Assembly: GCA_025937755.1 (NCBI GenBank) | Contig: JAICQR010000005.1 | Span: 1 to 50,899 of the forward strand | Direction of reading: 5' to 3' | Origin: Gemmatimonadales bacterium | Lineage (GTDB): Bacteria; Gemmatimonadota; Gemmatimonadetes; Gemmatimonadales; GWC2-71-9 | DNA length: 50,899 nucleotides | In this document: one piece after another, positions 7,981 to 16,020 of the stretch | Layout of the letters: each line of letters opens with the position of its first letter | How positions within the stretch are numbered: position 1 is the stretch's first letter | Program-made: the position numbers and the translations under genes | The notes under the pieces: model-generated | Database searches by the model: none | What the model saw: the letters and a program-made list of their open reading frames with translations, nothing else | What the model was told of the DNA's origin: nothing

Positions 7981-8718
7981 ACTTCGCATGTGGCCATCAT
8001 CATGGATGGCAACGGCCGGTGGGCCGAGGCCCGCGGGTTGCCGCGGGCGGCCGGCCATCGCGAAGGCGTGGCGGCTGTCCGGCGCACGGTGGAGGCGGCA
8101 CTCAACCATGGCATCGGGACATTGACGCTCTATGCCTTCTCGTCCGACAACTGGGAGCGTCCTCCCCGCGAAGTGCAGTGGCTCATGCGGCTCTTCCGCG
8201 AGTATCTGCGAAGCGAAGCCAACCGTGCACTCGCCACCGGTGTTCGCATCAGTGTCATCGGCCGGCGCGACCGGCTGCCGCCCGCGGTGGCTTCCGCAAT
8301 CCAGGAGGCCGAACGACGCACCATCGACGGCACGCGACTGCATCTGCGGGTCGCGGTGGACTACTCCGGACGCGACGCCATTCTGCGGGCGGCTCAGTGC
8401 GTCGTGCCGGGAGGCCCGGTGACGCGCGAGCAGTTCGGCAGGCTGCTCGCCATCGCCGATCATGGTGCCACCCGTACACCCGATGTGGACCTGCTGATCC
8501 GGACCAGCGGCGAGCAGCGCCTCAGCGACTTCCTGCTCTGGGAGTCGGCCTATGCCGAGTTGCTGTTTCTTCCGGTGCTCTGGCCCGACTTTGCTGCCAG
8601 CGACCTCGCCGCTGCACTGCAGCAGTTCCAGGGCAGGCAGCGCCGGTTCGGCCGGATTTCCGCCCCTGACGGCACGACGCGGCGGGGTGCCGCAGTCAGC
8701 GACGCCGTTTCTTCCTAG
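7969..8718 (+). CDS. uppS: Isoprenyl (undecaprenyl) diphosphate synthase
   Basis: A 249-residue cis-prenyltransferase. It condenses isopentenyl diphosphate units onto farnesyl diphosphate to make the C55 lipid carrier for peptidoglycan and other wall polymers. Family motifs are all present: HVAIIMDGNGRWAEARG with catalytic D13, LYAFSSDNWERP, and the C-terminal LLIRTSGEQRLSDFLLWES with the downstream ELLFLPVLWPDF. ATG 7969 (or the adjacent 7972) is preferred because GGAG lies 9 bases upstream; the TTG at 7954 would overlap that site. The usual neighbours (cdsA, dxr, rseP) are absent. Instead the start sits inside an operator-like palindrome shared with the adjacent regulator, suggesting conditional expression. 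A second housekeeping copy elsewhere in the genome is possible. Confidence 0.95.
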   Translation: MMQSTSHVAIIMDGNGRWAEARGLPRAAGHREGVAAVRRTVEAALNHGIGTLTLYAFSSDNWERPPREVQWLMRLFREYLRSEANRALATGVRISVIGRRDRLPPAVASAIQEAERRTIDGTRLHLRVAVDYSGRDAILRAAQCVVPGGPVTREQFGRLLAIADHGATRTPDVDLLIRTSGEQRLSDFLLWESAYAELLFLPVLWPDFAASDLAAALQQFQGRQRRFGRISAPDGTTRRGAAVSDAVSS

Positions 8719-8820
8719 TCTCGCGCCGACACCGTATGTTCAGCACAGGGCAGGGTGGCTCTGGTCACAGCCGGGCGCGGGCCGGCACGGTACCTTGCGG
8801 CTGGCCGGAGAGGAGCCCGC

Positions 8821-9315
8821 ATGAGCAGGATTGAAAGCCAATCGAAGGGGCGGCGGGCCTACGCTCGCCAGCGACTCGGCACCGATTTCCGGGGCCGAGC
8901 GCCGTCGGTCATGGTGCCTGACGGGCACCCCGATCCGGCAGTCGCGAGTGCATCGAAGGATCTGCTCATGCGTACGGTGATGTTCGGACTGGCGGTTGTC
9001 GCAGGCGTTCTCTGCGGCCTGTATGATCTCGAGTCGGGACGGACGTTGATCACTGCACTGCTCGTAGCCGGGGCGGCATTTGTACTGGCAGTGGTGCGGC
9101 CGTCCAGTGCCTGGATGACAGCGATCCTCGTGGCGCTGGGAGTGCCGGCGGTCTATCTGTGGGCGACGCTCGCCCATCGTGCCATTCTTTATCCCCCCTC
9201 GCCTCACATCGCGGCCACGCTGCTGGCGTTGTTACCGGCGCTCGGCGCGGCATTGCTCGGCGTGTTTCTTCACCGTACCGTGGTGGGCGAGCAGGGAGCG
9301 ACGACGCCGCAGTGA
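8821..9315 (+). CDS. Hypothetical membrane protein
   Basis: A 164-residue protein of unknown function. The first 50 residues are basic and polar; residues about 53-150 contain four hydrophobic helices (around TVMFGLAVVAGVLCGLY, TALLVAGAAFVLAVV, AILVALGVPAVYLWATL and IAATLLALLPALGAALLGVF). ATG 8821 is chosen for its GAGGAG Shine-Dalgarno. The gene overlaps the following dehydrogenase by 4 bases (GTGA), so they are probably made together. No known motif was recognised. Confidence 0.72.
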   Translation: MSRIESQSKGRRAYARQRLGTDFRGRAPSVMVPDGHPDPAVASASKDLLMRTVMFGLAVVAGVLCGLYDLESGRTLITALLVAGAAFVLAVVRPSSAWMTAILVALGVPAVYLWATLAHRAILYPPSPHIAATLLALLPALGAALLGVFLHRTVVGEQGATTPQ

Positions 9316-10154
9316 CGGTGTCGCCTCCATCCTCGCAGCGCCGGCCCGCACCAGATGGGGCCGGCGCTTTGTCGTCGCTCGCGGTGGTGACCGGCGCAAC
9401 GACCGGCATCGGCCTCGAGCTGGCCCGCCTGCTCGCACGGGACGGGCATGCGCTGGTGCTGGTGGCACGCACTGCCGCTGTGCTGGAAGACGTCGCGGCC
9501 GAACTCGAGGCGCGCGGCAGCGCCGGCGTCACGACAGTCGCGGCGGACCTGTCGCGCGAGGAGGGAGTGGACCGGGTAGTACAGGCGCTGGGTGGCCGGC
9601 CGGTGGATGTTCTGGTCAACAATGCCGGCCATGGCGGGGCGGGGGGCTTCGCCGCCAGCGACGAAGCAGTGGTGCTGTCCATGCTGCGGCTCAACATTGA
9701 GGCGCTGACACTGCTCAGCCGACAGCTGCTTCCCGGCATGATCGCGCGCGGGCGGGGGAGGATCCTCAACGTGGGCTCGCTGGCCGGCTTTCTTCCGGGA
9801 CCGTGGCACGCGATCTATTACGCCACCAAGGCCTACGTGCTGTCGTTTTCAGAAGCGCTCTCGCAGGAAACCGCCGGTACCGGCGTGACGGTTACGGCAT
9901 TGTGCCCCGGCCCGGTCCGAACTCCCTTTCATGCCCGCGCCGGCATGGGCAACCGCAGCGCCAACGGCATGCTCGCCACCATGGATGCAGACGAAGTGGC
10001 GCAGGCGGGCTACCGGGCGATGATGTCCGGCGACCCGCTGGTGGTACCCGGGCTGGGGAGCAAGGTCATCACGGTGCTGGTGCGCCTGCTGCCCCGCAAC
10101 GTGGTGGCGCGCCTCGCCGGCAGGGTGCAGCGGCGGCGCATGACTCCTGGCTGA
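9312..10154 (+). CDS. Short-chain dehydrogenase/reductase
   Basis: A 280-residue Rossmann-fold oxidoreductase of the classical SDR family. It shows the nucleotide motif TGATTGIG, the structural NNAG, the active-site serine in NVGSLAG, the catalytic pair in YYATK, and CPGPV after it. The arrangement resembles the DltE/YqjQ-like SDRs that act on ketones or aldehydes; the substrate cannot be told. GTG 9312 overlaps the upstream stop codon as GTGA. About 22 residues precede the fold, so a slightly later start is possible. The gene ends 22 bases before the nested inverted repeat. Confidence 0.88.
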   Translation: MTVSPPSSQRRPAPDGAGALSSLAVVTGATTGIGLELARLLARDGHALVLVARTAAVLEDVAAELEARGSAGVTTVAADLSREEGVDRVVQALGGRPVDVLVNNAGHGGAGGFAASDEAVVLSMLRLNIEALTLLSRQLLPGMIARGRGRILNVGSLAGFLPGPWHAIYYATKAYVLSFSEALSQETAGTGVTVTALCPGPVRTPFHARAGMGNRSANGMLATMDADEVAQAGYRAMMSGDPLVVPGLGSKVITVLVRLLPRNVVARLAGRVQRRRMTPG

Positions 10155-10176
10155 TTTGCTCGGGAAGGTTGCGTAT

Positions 10177-10432
10177 TTGACCACGAAGACACGAAGGGCG
10201 CGAAGGGATCGTAACCCTGAGCTCGGCGTTTGGGCGGGGCTCTCAGGTCAAACACGGAGACACAGAGCCACAGAGAAAAATCGTTGTTGTGGGTGCCACG
10301 TCAATGCAACGCCGACAGCGGCACGCCCACAAAAACAACAGCGCGATCCTGCCTTGTTCTGATTTCTCGGCGTCCTCTGTGGCTCTATGTTTAATGACGA
10401 ACCCTTCGCGTCCTTCGTGTCTTCGTGGTTAA
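10177..10432. repeat. Triply nested inverted repeat in a convergent spacer
   Basis: Three pairs of inverted arms lie one inside another. The outer pair is 10177-10207 with 10402-10432 (CCACGAAGACACGAAGG type). The middle pair is 10248-10279 with 10363-10394 (CACAGAGCCACAGAG type). The inner pair is around 10284-10300 with 10319-10337 (TTGTGGGTGCC type). The whole could fold into one long hairpin. The outer and middle sequences resemble the ACGAAG / ACACAGAG interspersed repeats seen in many environmental bacterial genomes, which is general knowledge and not tested here. It fills most of the 306-bp spacer between the convergent SDR and receptor genes; no gene is seen in it. Confidence 0.85.
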
Positions 10433-10460
10433 ACATCCTGTGCCGGCTCAACCAAGTCAG

Positions 10461-13397
10461 CTAGAAGTTGACCTCGAGCCCGACGCGCACCCGGCGCGGC
10501 GCATCGAAGAAGCCGGTCTGGAATCGTTCGTTGAATCGTGCATCCGCCGCCGCCTGCTGCTCCGCCCGCGCAAAGAGTCCGTCGCCGTTGCCCCAGCGCT
10601 GTTCGGCCCGGACCAGCGCGACACAGTTGGGTGCAGCGGCGTCCCCATTGCTCGCGGTCCAGCTCTCGCAGGCCGAGGTACCCGCGCCGGCAAATCGCAG
10701 GTCGATATCGCCACCGGGCTGCAGCACGCTGTTCGCCTGCGCTTCACTGGCGTAGCTGTCGAGATCCTCGGTCGTTACGCGCAGGCGCGCAGTTTCGTTG
10801 CTGGTCTCGCCGGTCACGGCGTACACCGCCACGGTGTTGCGCCGGTTGAGCAGATTCCGCGCTTCGGCAAACAGCGTCACACCGCCGGGCCCGGCCGACA
10901 GGTCGGTGCTGGCCCTGACGTCGAGCTGCAGAAAGGCCGGGAGGCGGAGGGCCAGGACATCGTCGGAACTGTCGACGTGCAGGCACGGCTCACCGCTCCG
11001 CGCGAGTTCGTCGTCCATATGCCCGCTGGCACACCTGGTGTAGGGGCGTCCGCTGCCCCAGCGCAGTCCGACTCCCACGCGCGCACCGGCCTCGCGCGGG
11101 CCCGGATCGTCGCCTCGCGAATCGTACGCCAGCAGCGCGCTGAGCAGCCGCGGACGTTCCCACGGCGCGGGGTTGATGGCCTCGGACGCGAAGGGTCCCT
11201 CGCTCGTGAAGTTGTGCCGGACGCGCTGCAGCGTCAGCCCGAGCGAGAGATCGACCGTGCCACGGTGCCACCCGAACGCGCCCTCGATACCGCGTGCGCT
11301 CCGTCCGAGCGCATGCTCCCAGACGCGGATGGCGGTGGGTGCTCCCAGCCGGATCGGGTCCGGCAGCTGCTGGAGTACCGGCAGCGGAGCATTGCTGAGG
11401 GTACGGGAGAAGATCACGCCGTCGAGCCAGCCATGCGCACCCAGCGTCTGGCGCGCGCCGAGCTCGAGGGACCATCCGCGAATGAACCCGAGATCGCCAC
11501 CCCATGTCGCTCCGGCGAATGTCCCCGCCATGTCGCTGTTGGCGCCGGTGAACACCGCGTGCAGGTCCGGCATGACAGCGATGCGCGAGGCCGCCCCGCG
11601 CACCACCGTGCCGGGCCGGGCCACCATCCGGATCGAGGCTCGCGGACTCCAGGCGGCGTGCGACGGATCCTGACGGCTTGCGACCAGCGGCATCGGCTGG
11701 CCGTTGATCGTCGCCATCCCGTCGGCATCGGAGTAGCTGACCCATCGCGGAAAGAACGCGTAGGTGCCGTACGCCGGGTTGGGCAGGCCACCGCTGCCGG
11801 GTATCGTGGCCAGGGTGTCAAGCACGAATGGCCGCACGGCCCCAGAGCTGAAGCGATCGTACCGGAAGCCAAGATCCACGCGGACCCTGTCATATCCGAA
11901 CCGCTCCTCGGCGTACAGCGCCATCCGGTCCGGCGATGCGACATAGACGTCGGCGCCCGCGTTCGAGATGAGGTTGTGCTGGTAGTGGGTAAGTCCGTAC
12001 CAGGTATAGTCGCCGCCCACGATGAGGCGCGCATTGCGGGAAGCGAGCCATGTTCCCGACACTTCCGCGGCGGTCCGGGTCTCTCGCGAGTTGGACAGCA
12101 CACCCAGCGGTCCACCCGATTCGGGGGCGGAATGCACCGCGTAGGGCCCATCGCGATATTCATTCACGAGGCTGTACTGGTCGGGGTTCAGCACGTCATA
12201 GGGCGAGGTGCTGACGGTGAGGTCATTGGTACGGAACGCCTCGGCAAGCGCCGCGTCCACCGGAAAACTCTCGAAATCCCAGCGGAAATCGAGCCCGGAG
12301 AACCGGATGCCAAGCGCCGGGTCTCGGGAATCGCGTTCGTCGTCAGGGGTGAGCGGCCCGACGTTGGTTTCGTTGGATTGGCGCGAGAGTGCAACCGTGA
12401 GCGTGCCGCTGCCCTTCCCACGACCGAAAGGGCTTTCGAAACGCACGCCGTACAGGCGGGACCGATGTTCCTGAGCGAAAGTGTTGGACGGCAGCAATGC
12501 ATCCTGGGCCCGGGGGAGCCGTTGCGACTCGCGGGAGCGCAGCGTCAGCAACGAGACCCGGCTGGATTGCCCCATCGGAAACTCGGTCCCGGCGGCGAAC
12601 TGGAGTGAAGTTCCGCCGGTGCCGGGTGTGCGGTCCCCGGTGCAATCGGCGCCGTAGTTGTCTGCGAGGCGCGGGGACGCCAGGCCGTCAAGGATGCCGC
12701 AATCTCCTCGCGCAACGGCCAGGGCCGGCATGGCCACCGCACGGATCGCGCCGGCGTCCGGGTCGAAGAAGCGCACGGTGGTGTCGATACCGACGGTCTG
12801 GAAGCCGGGGAAGTCGCGGGCACCCATGCCGAGGTCGATGCTGGAGTGACCTGTCACGGCGCCGGCGAGGAACGCGCTGCCTTTTCTCAGACGCCGGGTC
12901 AGGGTGCCTTCGAGCCGGTTGATCCCCAGCGAGCGGTCGCCGGAGAATCGATCGGTGGCGAAGCGTGCGCGAGCGGTGCCGGGCGCGTCCCCGGAGAGCC
13001 GCGTGTCGGCGCGGGCCGAACCGGTGGCGCCGCCGGTTGCATCTTCGGGACCGGAACGAATCCGGAGTTCGCGCACCAGCTGGATCGGAACGACGACACC
13101 GGGGCGGCGCGATCCGGTGGAGACATCAAATCCATTGATCCGCCTGGCAGCGGCTCCCGGCTCCGATCCGCGGACCGACACTCCGCCTTCCTCCATGGTG
13201 ATGCCCGGCAGGAGGTACTGGAGCTCCCCCGCGGAATCAGCCGGCATCGAGCCGATGGCTGGTCCGGGGAGAAGTCTCTCGGTGACCGTGGCGGTGTCGA
13301 GTGCCGAGTTGAGGCGCGGCTCCTGCGCGCGAAGCGACGCTGCCGTCGCGGCCGCAAGCAGGAACACAGCGAGCCCGGTGGTTCGCAGAAGGGTCAT
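10461..13397 (-). CDS. TonB-dependent receptor-like outer-membrane protein
   Basis: A 978-residue protein with a signal peptide (MTLLRTTGLAVFLLAAATAA...LRAQ), a plug domain at about residues 30-130 (LLPGITMEEGGVSVRG, INGFDVSTG), and a long beta-barrel rich in alternating strands, ending in the aromatic VGLEVNF. It lacks the regulatory-like domain found in the receptor at 1399-4176. Two cysteines (GDCGILD, GADCTGD) and another pair near the C-terminus (SACES, PNCVAL) may form disulfides in extracellular loops. The ligand is unknown. ATG 13397 fits the signal peptide; the open frame continues upstream but only through the divergent phosphoesterase gene. Start codons of the two divergent genes are just 21 bases apart. 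Confidence 0.88.
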   Translation of the reverse strand: MTLLRTTGLAVFLLAAATAASLRAQEPRLNSALDTATVTERLLPGPAIGSMPADSAGELQYLLPGITMEEGGVSVRGSEPGAAARRINGFDVSTGSRRPGVVVPIQLVRELRIRSGPEDATGGATGSARADTRLSGDAPGTARARFATDRFSGDRSLGINRLEGTLTRRLRKGSAFLAGAVTGHSSIDLGMGARDFPGFQTVGIDTTVRFFDPDAGAIRAVAMPALAVARGDCGILDGLASPRLADNYGADCTGDRTPGTGGTSLQFAAGTEFPMGQSSRVSLLTLRSRESQRLPRAQDALLPSNTFAQEHRSRLYGVRFESPFGRGKGSGTLTVALSRQSNETNVGPLTPDDERDSRDPALGIRFSGLDFRWDFESFPVDAALAEAFRTNDLTVSTSPYDVLNPDQYSLVNEYRDGPYAVHSAPESGGPLGVLSNSRETRTAAEVSGTWLASRNARLIVGGDYTWYGLTHYQHNLISNAGADVYVASPDRMALYAEERFGYDRVRVDLGFRYDRFSSGAVRPFVLDTLATIPGSGGLPNPAYGTYAFFPRWVSYSDADGMATINGQPMPLVASRQDPSHAAWSPRASIRMVARPGTVVRGAASRIAVMPDLHAVFTGANSDMAGTFAGATWGGDLGFIRGWSLELGARQTLGAHGWLDGVIFSRTLSNAPLPVLQQLPDPIRLGAPTAIRVWEHALGRSARGIEGAFGWHRGTVDLSLGLTLQRVRHNFTSEGPFASEAINPAPWERPRLLSALLAYDSRGDDPGPREAGARVGVGLRWGSGRPYTRCASGHMDDELARSGEPCLHVDSSDDVLALRLPAFLQLDVRASTDLSAGPGGVTLFAEARNLLNRRNTVAVYAVTGETSNETARLRVTTEDLDSYASEAQANSVLQPGGDIDLRFAGAGTSACESWTASNGDAAAPNCVALVRAEQRWGNGDGLFARAEQQAAADARFNERFQTGFFDAPRRVRVGLEVNF

Positions 13398-13418
13398 CTC
13401 GATTCCAGAAGGTGAAGC

Positions 13419-14249
13419 GTGACACGTGTCATCAGCAGACGCCGGTTCCTGGCGGCCACGGGCGCCGCCGGAGTTGCGTTGGGGGCGGACGCCTGCGGGC
13501 TCGAAACCATGGTGGTGCGGCTGAGCCGCGAAGTGCTGCCCGTCGCGTCGCTGCCGGCCGAGCTCGAGGGCATCACGATTGCGCACATAAGTGACCTCCA
13601 CTTGCCGGGCAATCGGCGTGCCGCGCTTCATGCGCTCACACTGCTCGAACGGGAGCGGCCCGACGCGGTGGTGTTCACTGGTGACCTGGTCGAGGAAGCC
13701 GCAGCGCTCCCGCTCCTCACCGAATTCGTCTCGGGCATCGCCCATCGCCCGGTGATGGTGGCAATCCACGGGAACTGGGAGCGAAAGGCCCGGATTCCGC
13801 TCGGCGCGCTGCGGCGTGCCTACGAGCGCGGGGGCGCGGAGTTCCAGGTCAATGGCAGGACGGTGCTCAGGCGTGGTGCTGCACGGCTGGGCCTGGTGGG
13901 TCTGGACGATGGACTCTACCACCAGCCGGAGTTGAATGCCACGATCCGGGACCCGGGCGCCACCGATGCCGACATCTGGCTGGTGCATTGCCCCGCCTAT
14001 CGTGACAGGATTCCGGCTGACCTGGCACGCGTACCCGCCGCGATCCTGGCGGGGCACACCCATGGCGGGCAAATTCGGCTCCCCGGCTGGGTCCCTGCGC
14101 TGCCGCTTGGGTCCGGAGATTATGTGGAAGGCTGGTATCGGGAAGGCGGTCCGCCGCTCTATGTGTCGCGCGGCGTGGGCACGGTGATGATCGAGGCTCG
14201 ATTCTTCTGCCCGGCGCAGCTTCCGATATTCACCCTGCGCCGAGCCTGA
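13419..14249 (+). CDS. Tat-exported metallophosphoesterase (YkuE/LpxG-like)
   Basis: A 276-residue calcineurin-type phosphoesterase. The N-terminus has a twin-arginine signal (SRRRFLAATGAAG) followed by a hydrophobic stretch, so export to the envelope is expected. The dimetal site is complete: SDLHLPG, TGDLVEE, GNWE, a histidine in LVHCPAY and GHTHGGQ. Homologues act on phosphodiesters or as UDP-diacylglucosamine pyrophosphatases; the substrate is not settled. GNWE replaces the common GNHD/GNHE. The start is GTG 13419 with AAGGTGA just upstream. It is divergent from the receptor gene and convergent with the next SDR, 3 bases away. Confidence 0.87.
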   Translation: MTRVISRRRFLAATGAAGVALGADACGLETMVVRLSREVLPVASLPAELEGITIAHISDLHLPGNRRAALHALTLLERERPDAVVFTGDLVEEAAALPLLTEFVSGIAHRPVMVAIHGNWERKARIPLGALRRAYERGGAEFQVNGRTVLRRGAARLGLVGLDDGLYHQPELNATIRDPGATDADIWLVHCPAYRDRIPADLARVPAAILAGHTHGGQIRLPGWVPALPLGSGDYVEGWYREGGPPLYVSRGVGTVMIEARFFCPAQLPIFTLRRA

Positions 14250-14252
14250 GTG

Positions 14253-14969
14253 TCACCACGGCAGGTCGCCGCCATGTTCATCGATCAGGCGGCCGGAGTC
14301 GGCCCGGGTCAGGCTGTCGGTGGTGGCCAGCAGGCGGGATGCCGACTCCTCGGGTGCAAGCGACGCCCCGGCGCCACCCATCTCGGTCCGCACCCACCCC
14401 GGCGTCACCGCAACACAGATGATTCCGTCGCCGGCGAGTTCGGCGGCCAGGCCCCGCGTCATGATGTTGAGCGCGGCCTTGCTGGCGCAGTAGGCATAGT
14501 CTCCAGGCGTATCCTTCACCGATACCGACCCCAGTAGCGACGTGAGATTCACCACGCGACCACCCGAGGGCGAGGCCGCCAGGAGCGGCCGGAGTACCCG
14601 GGTGAGCAGCATCGGCGCCACTGCGTTGATCCGGAAGACGTGGACCAGCTCCTCGTCGGTAACCGTCTCCAGCGACGTGCGACGATTGTCCCAGCGCTTG
14701 CTCTGCAGCGAGTAGACCCCGGCGCAATTGAAAATCGTGTCCAGATGATCCAGTTCCTTCTGCAGCGCCAGGCCGAGCTCCATGATGGCCGCTTCGTCAC
14801 CGACGTCGAGCACCCGCGGAACGAGATCCCCCAGAGCGGCAAGCGGCTCGAGATCGCTCGAGCGGCGGCCAGTCGCCACCACTCGGTCGCCTCGCCGGAG
14901 CGAGGCTTCCGCCACGGCCCGACCCACGCCGCGGCTGGCCCCGGTCACCAGAACGGTGCGTTGCGTCAT
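14253..14969 (-). CDS. Short-chain dehydrogenase/reductase
   Basis: A 238-residue classical SDR: TGASRGVG nucleotide loop, DVGDE acidic motif, NCAG, active-site NLTSLLGS, catalytic YCASK, and TPGWVRTEMGG. The closing motif and length resemble carbonyl-reductase-like and sepiapterin-reductase-like SDRs, but the substrate cannot be assigned. ATG 14969 begins directly at the fold and has no clear Shine-Dalgarno. It runs divergently from a small lipoprotein gene with a 98-bp spacer. Confidence 0.87.
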   Translation of the reverse strand: MTQRTVLVTGASRGVGRAVAEASLRRGDRVVATGRRSSDLEPLAALGDLVPRVLDVGDEAAIMELGLALQKELDHLDTIFNCAGVYSLQSKRWDNRRTSLETVTDEELVHVFRINAVAPMLLTRVLRPLLAASPSGGRVVNLTSLLGSVSVKDTPGDYAYCASKAALNIMTRGLAAELAGDGIICVAVTPGWVRTEMGGAGASLAPEESASRLLATTDSLTRADSGRLIDEHGGDLPW

Positions 14970-15010
14970 GGCAATGTGGCTGTGGGATGCGCCTGCATGC
15001 CGGCTCCTGG

Positions 15011-15040
15011 TTGCGAAACAATGGGCCACCCGGCTACGCT
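15011..15040 (+). promoter_or_regulatory. Possible sigma-70-type promoter of the small lipoprotein gene
   Basis: TTGCGA (15011-15016) and TACGCT (15035-15040) are separated by 18 bases and lie 28 bases before the ATG at 15068. The match to the consensus is moderate. Confidence 0.35.
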
Positions 15041-15067
15041 CCAGCACAACTATAGGAGAGGTCGCAC

Positions 15068-15472
15068 ATGCGCGCACGTGTCTGGTCGTGTGTCGCGCTG
15101 CTTCTGGCGGCGGCGGCATGCGCGCCCGAAGCACCGGACGCCGAAGCCCGGGATCAGGGCCGGACCTACACCGCCTGGCTCCAGGATCGCGAGTTCGAAA
15201 AACTGTGGGAGCGGTTTTCGCCGGAGATGAAGCGGACGTTTGCGTCGTCGGCCGATCTTGCGGCGTTCGCGGGCGAGGCAATGGCCGACCTCAATGGCGA
15301 GGCCGGTGCGCCGGACGAAACGGTGACCCGGGCAGACACCCTGATGGTGTATACCCGCCGGGCCGCACTCGCGAATTCGGGCAACCAGGTGGTGGTGCAG
15401 TGGACCCTGACGCGGGCCGGAGAGGTAACCGGCTTCGTGGTACGGCCGGCACTAGCGCTCTCGCCGGGGTGA
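15068..15472 (+). CDS. Small lipoprotein, DUF3887/DUF4019-like
   Basis: A 134-residue protein with a signal peptide and lipobox ending AAAC at residue 18. The mature part (FEKLWERFSPEMKRTF ... VVVQWTLTRAGEVTGFVV) resembles the small NTF2-like DUF3887 fold, in which a helix-rich start is followed by a curved sheet. The family has no defined reaction. Strong Shine-Dalgarno AGGAG lies 9 bases before the ATG. It is monocistronic, ends before a set of palindromes, and is convergent with csaA. Confidence 0.75.
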   Translation: MRARVWSCVALLLAAAACAPEAPDAEARDQGRTYTAWLQDREFEKLWERFSPEMKRTFASSADLAAFAGEAMADLNGEAGAPDETVTRADTLMVYTRRAALANSGNQVVVQWTLTRAGEVTGFVVRPALALSPG

Positions 15473-15487
15473 GCTCAGCGCATTGGC

Positions 15488-15577
15488 CAGCGGCTCAAGC
15501 CGCTGCTCGGCTCTGCCGCTGAAGCGGCGTTCCGCCTGCGCCTCGTGGACTCCGTCGCCCCCGAGCGGCTTCAGCCG
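15488..15577. repeat. Three short palindromes with a shared AGCGGCT-NN-AGCCGCT theme
   Basis: CAGCGGCTCAAGCCGCTG (15488-15505, 8-base arms), GCCGCTGAAGCGGC (15515-15528) and CGGCTTCAGCCG (15566-15577) follow one another in the 125-bp spacer between the convergent lipoprotein and csaA genes. Each has a two-base centre. They look like REP-type units and could act as a two-way terminator. Confidence 0.7.
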
Positions 15578-15597
15578 GCGAGAACGCAAGGCCGTCG

Positions 15598-15927
15598 CTA
15601 GAACACTCTCCCCCCCACAGGTACATCCCGCTCTGGCTGGAGCAGCACCACCCGGCCCTCGTCGTCTGGCAGCCCCAGCACCAGCACTTCCGATTGGAAC
15701 CCTGCGATGTTGCGCTCGCCCAGGTTCAGGGCGGCGACCACCAGCCTCCCGACCAGTTCTTCCGGCCGGTAGAGCGCCGCCAGTTGCGCGCTGGATTTGC
15801 GCTCACCCAACGCGCCGAAGTCGATCCACAACTTGTGCGCCGGCTTCCGCGCTTTCTCGTTGACCTCGGCGCGCAGCACCCTCCCGACCCGCAGTTCCAG
15901 CACCGCGAATGCTTCGACTCCGGTCAT
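15598..15927 (-). CDS. csaA: CsaA-type tRNA-binding domain protein
   Basis: A 109-residue protein that is a single OB-fold tRNA-binding (EMAP-II/Trbp111-like) domain, the full normal length for CsaA. Typical features are the opening FAVLELRVGRVLRAEVNEKAR, LWIDFG, KSSAQLAALYRPEELVGR, NLGER and VLGLPDDEGRVVLLQPE. Family members bind tRNA, and CsaA has been described as a secretion-related chaperone in Bacillus. ATG 15927 starts the domain. The open frame runs upstream into the 7-bp repeat, which would be translated as a meaningless SGKWEV-type peptide, so the longer start is rejected. It follows the PhzF-family gene on the same strand. Confidence 0.92.
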   Translation of the reverse strand: MTGVEAFAVLELRVGRVLRAEVNEKARKPAHKLWIDFGALGERKSSAQLAALYRPEELVGRLVVAALNLGERNIAGFQSEVLVLGLPDDEGRVVLLQPERDVPVGGRVF

Positions 15928-15972
15928 GCGGCCTCCGTCGGTCGACTCGGGCGGCCGCAGGCCGCCCCTGAT

Positions 15973-16020
15973 CTCACTTCTCACTTCCCACTTCCCACTT
16001 CTCACTTCCCACTTCCCACT
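15973..16020. repeat. Tandem 7-bp repeat (ACTTCCC/ACTTCTC), locus 2
   Basis: About seven copies of the 7-bp unit, some with ACTTCTC in place of ACTTCCC, abut the TGA stop (16021-16023) of the leftward PhzF-family gene. On the transcript strand there are two pairs of GGG runs interrupted by GAG units, so G-quadruplex potential is weaker here than at loci 1 and 3. The csaA start lies about 45 bases further on. Confidence 0.9.

Noticed and set aside
10177-10432. Insertion sequence or phage att site
   Set aside because: No transposase or integrase frame and no target duplication; the structure is nested repeats only.
10425-12608. 727-codon open frame on the + strand
   Set aside because: Antisense to the second receptor gene; no recognisable domain.
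15973-16020. CRISPR-like array
   Set aside because: Units are 7 bp with no spacers and no cas genes nearby.
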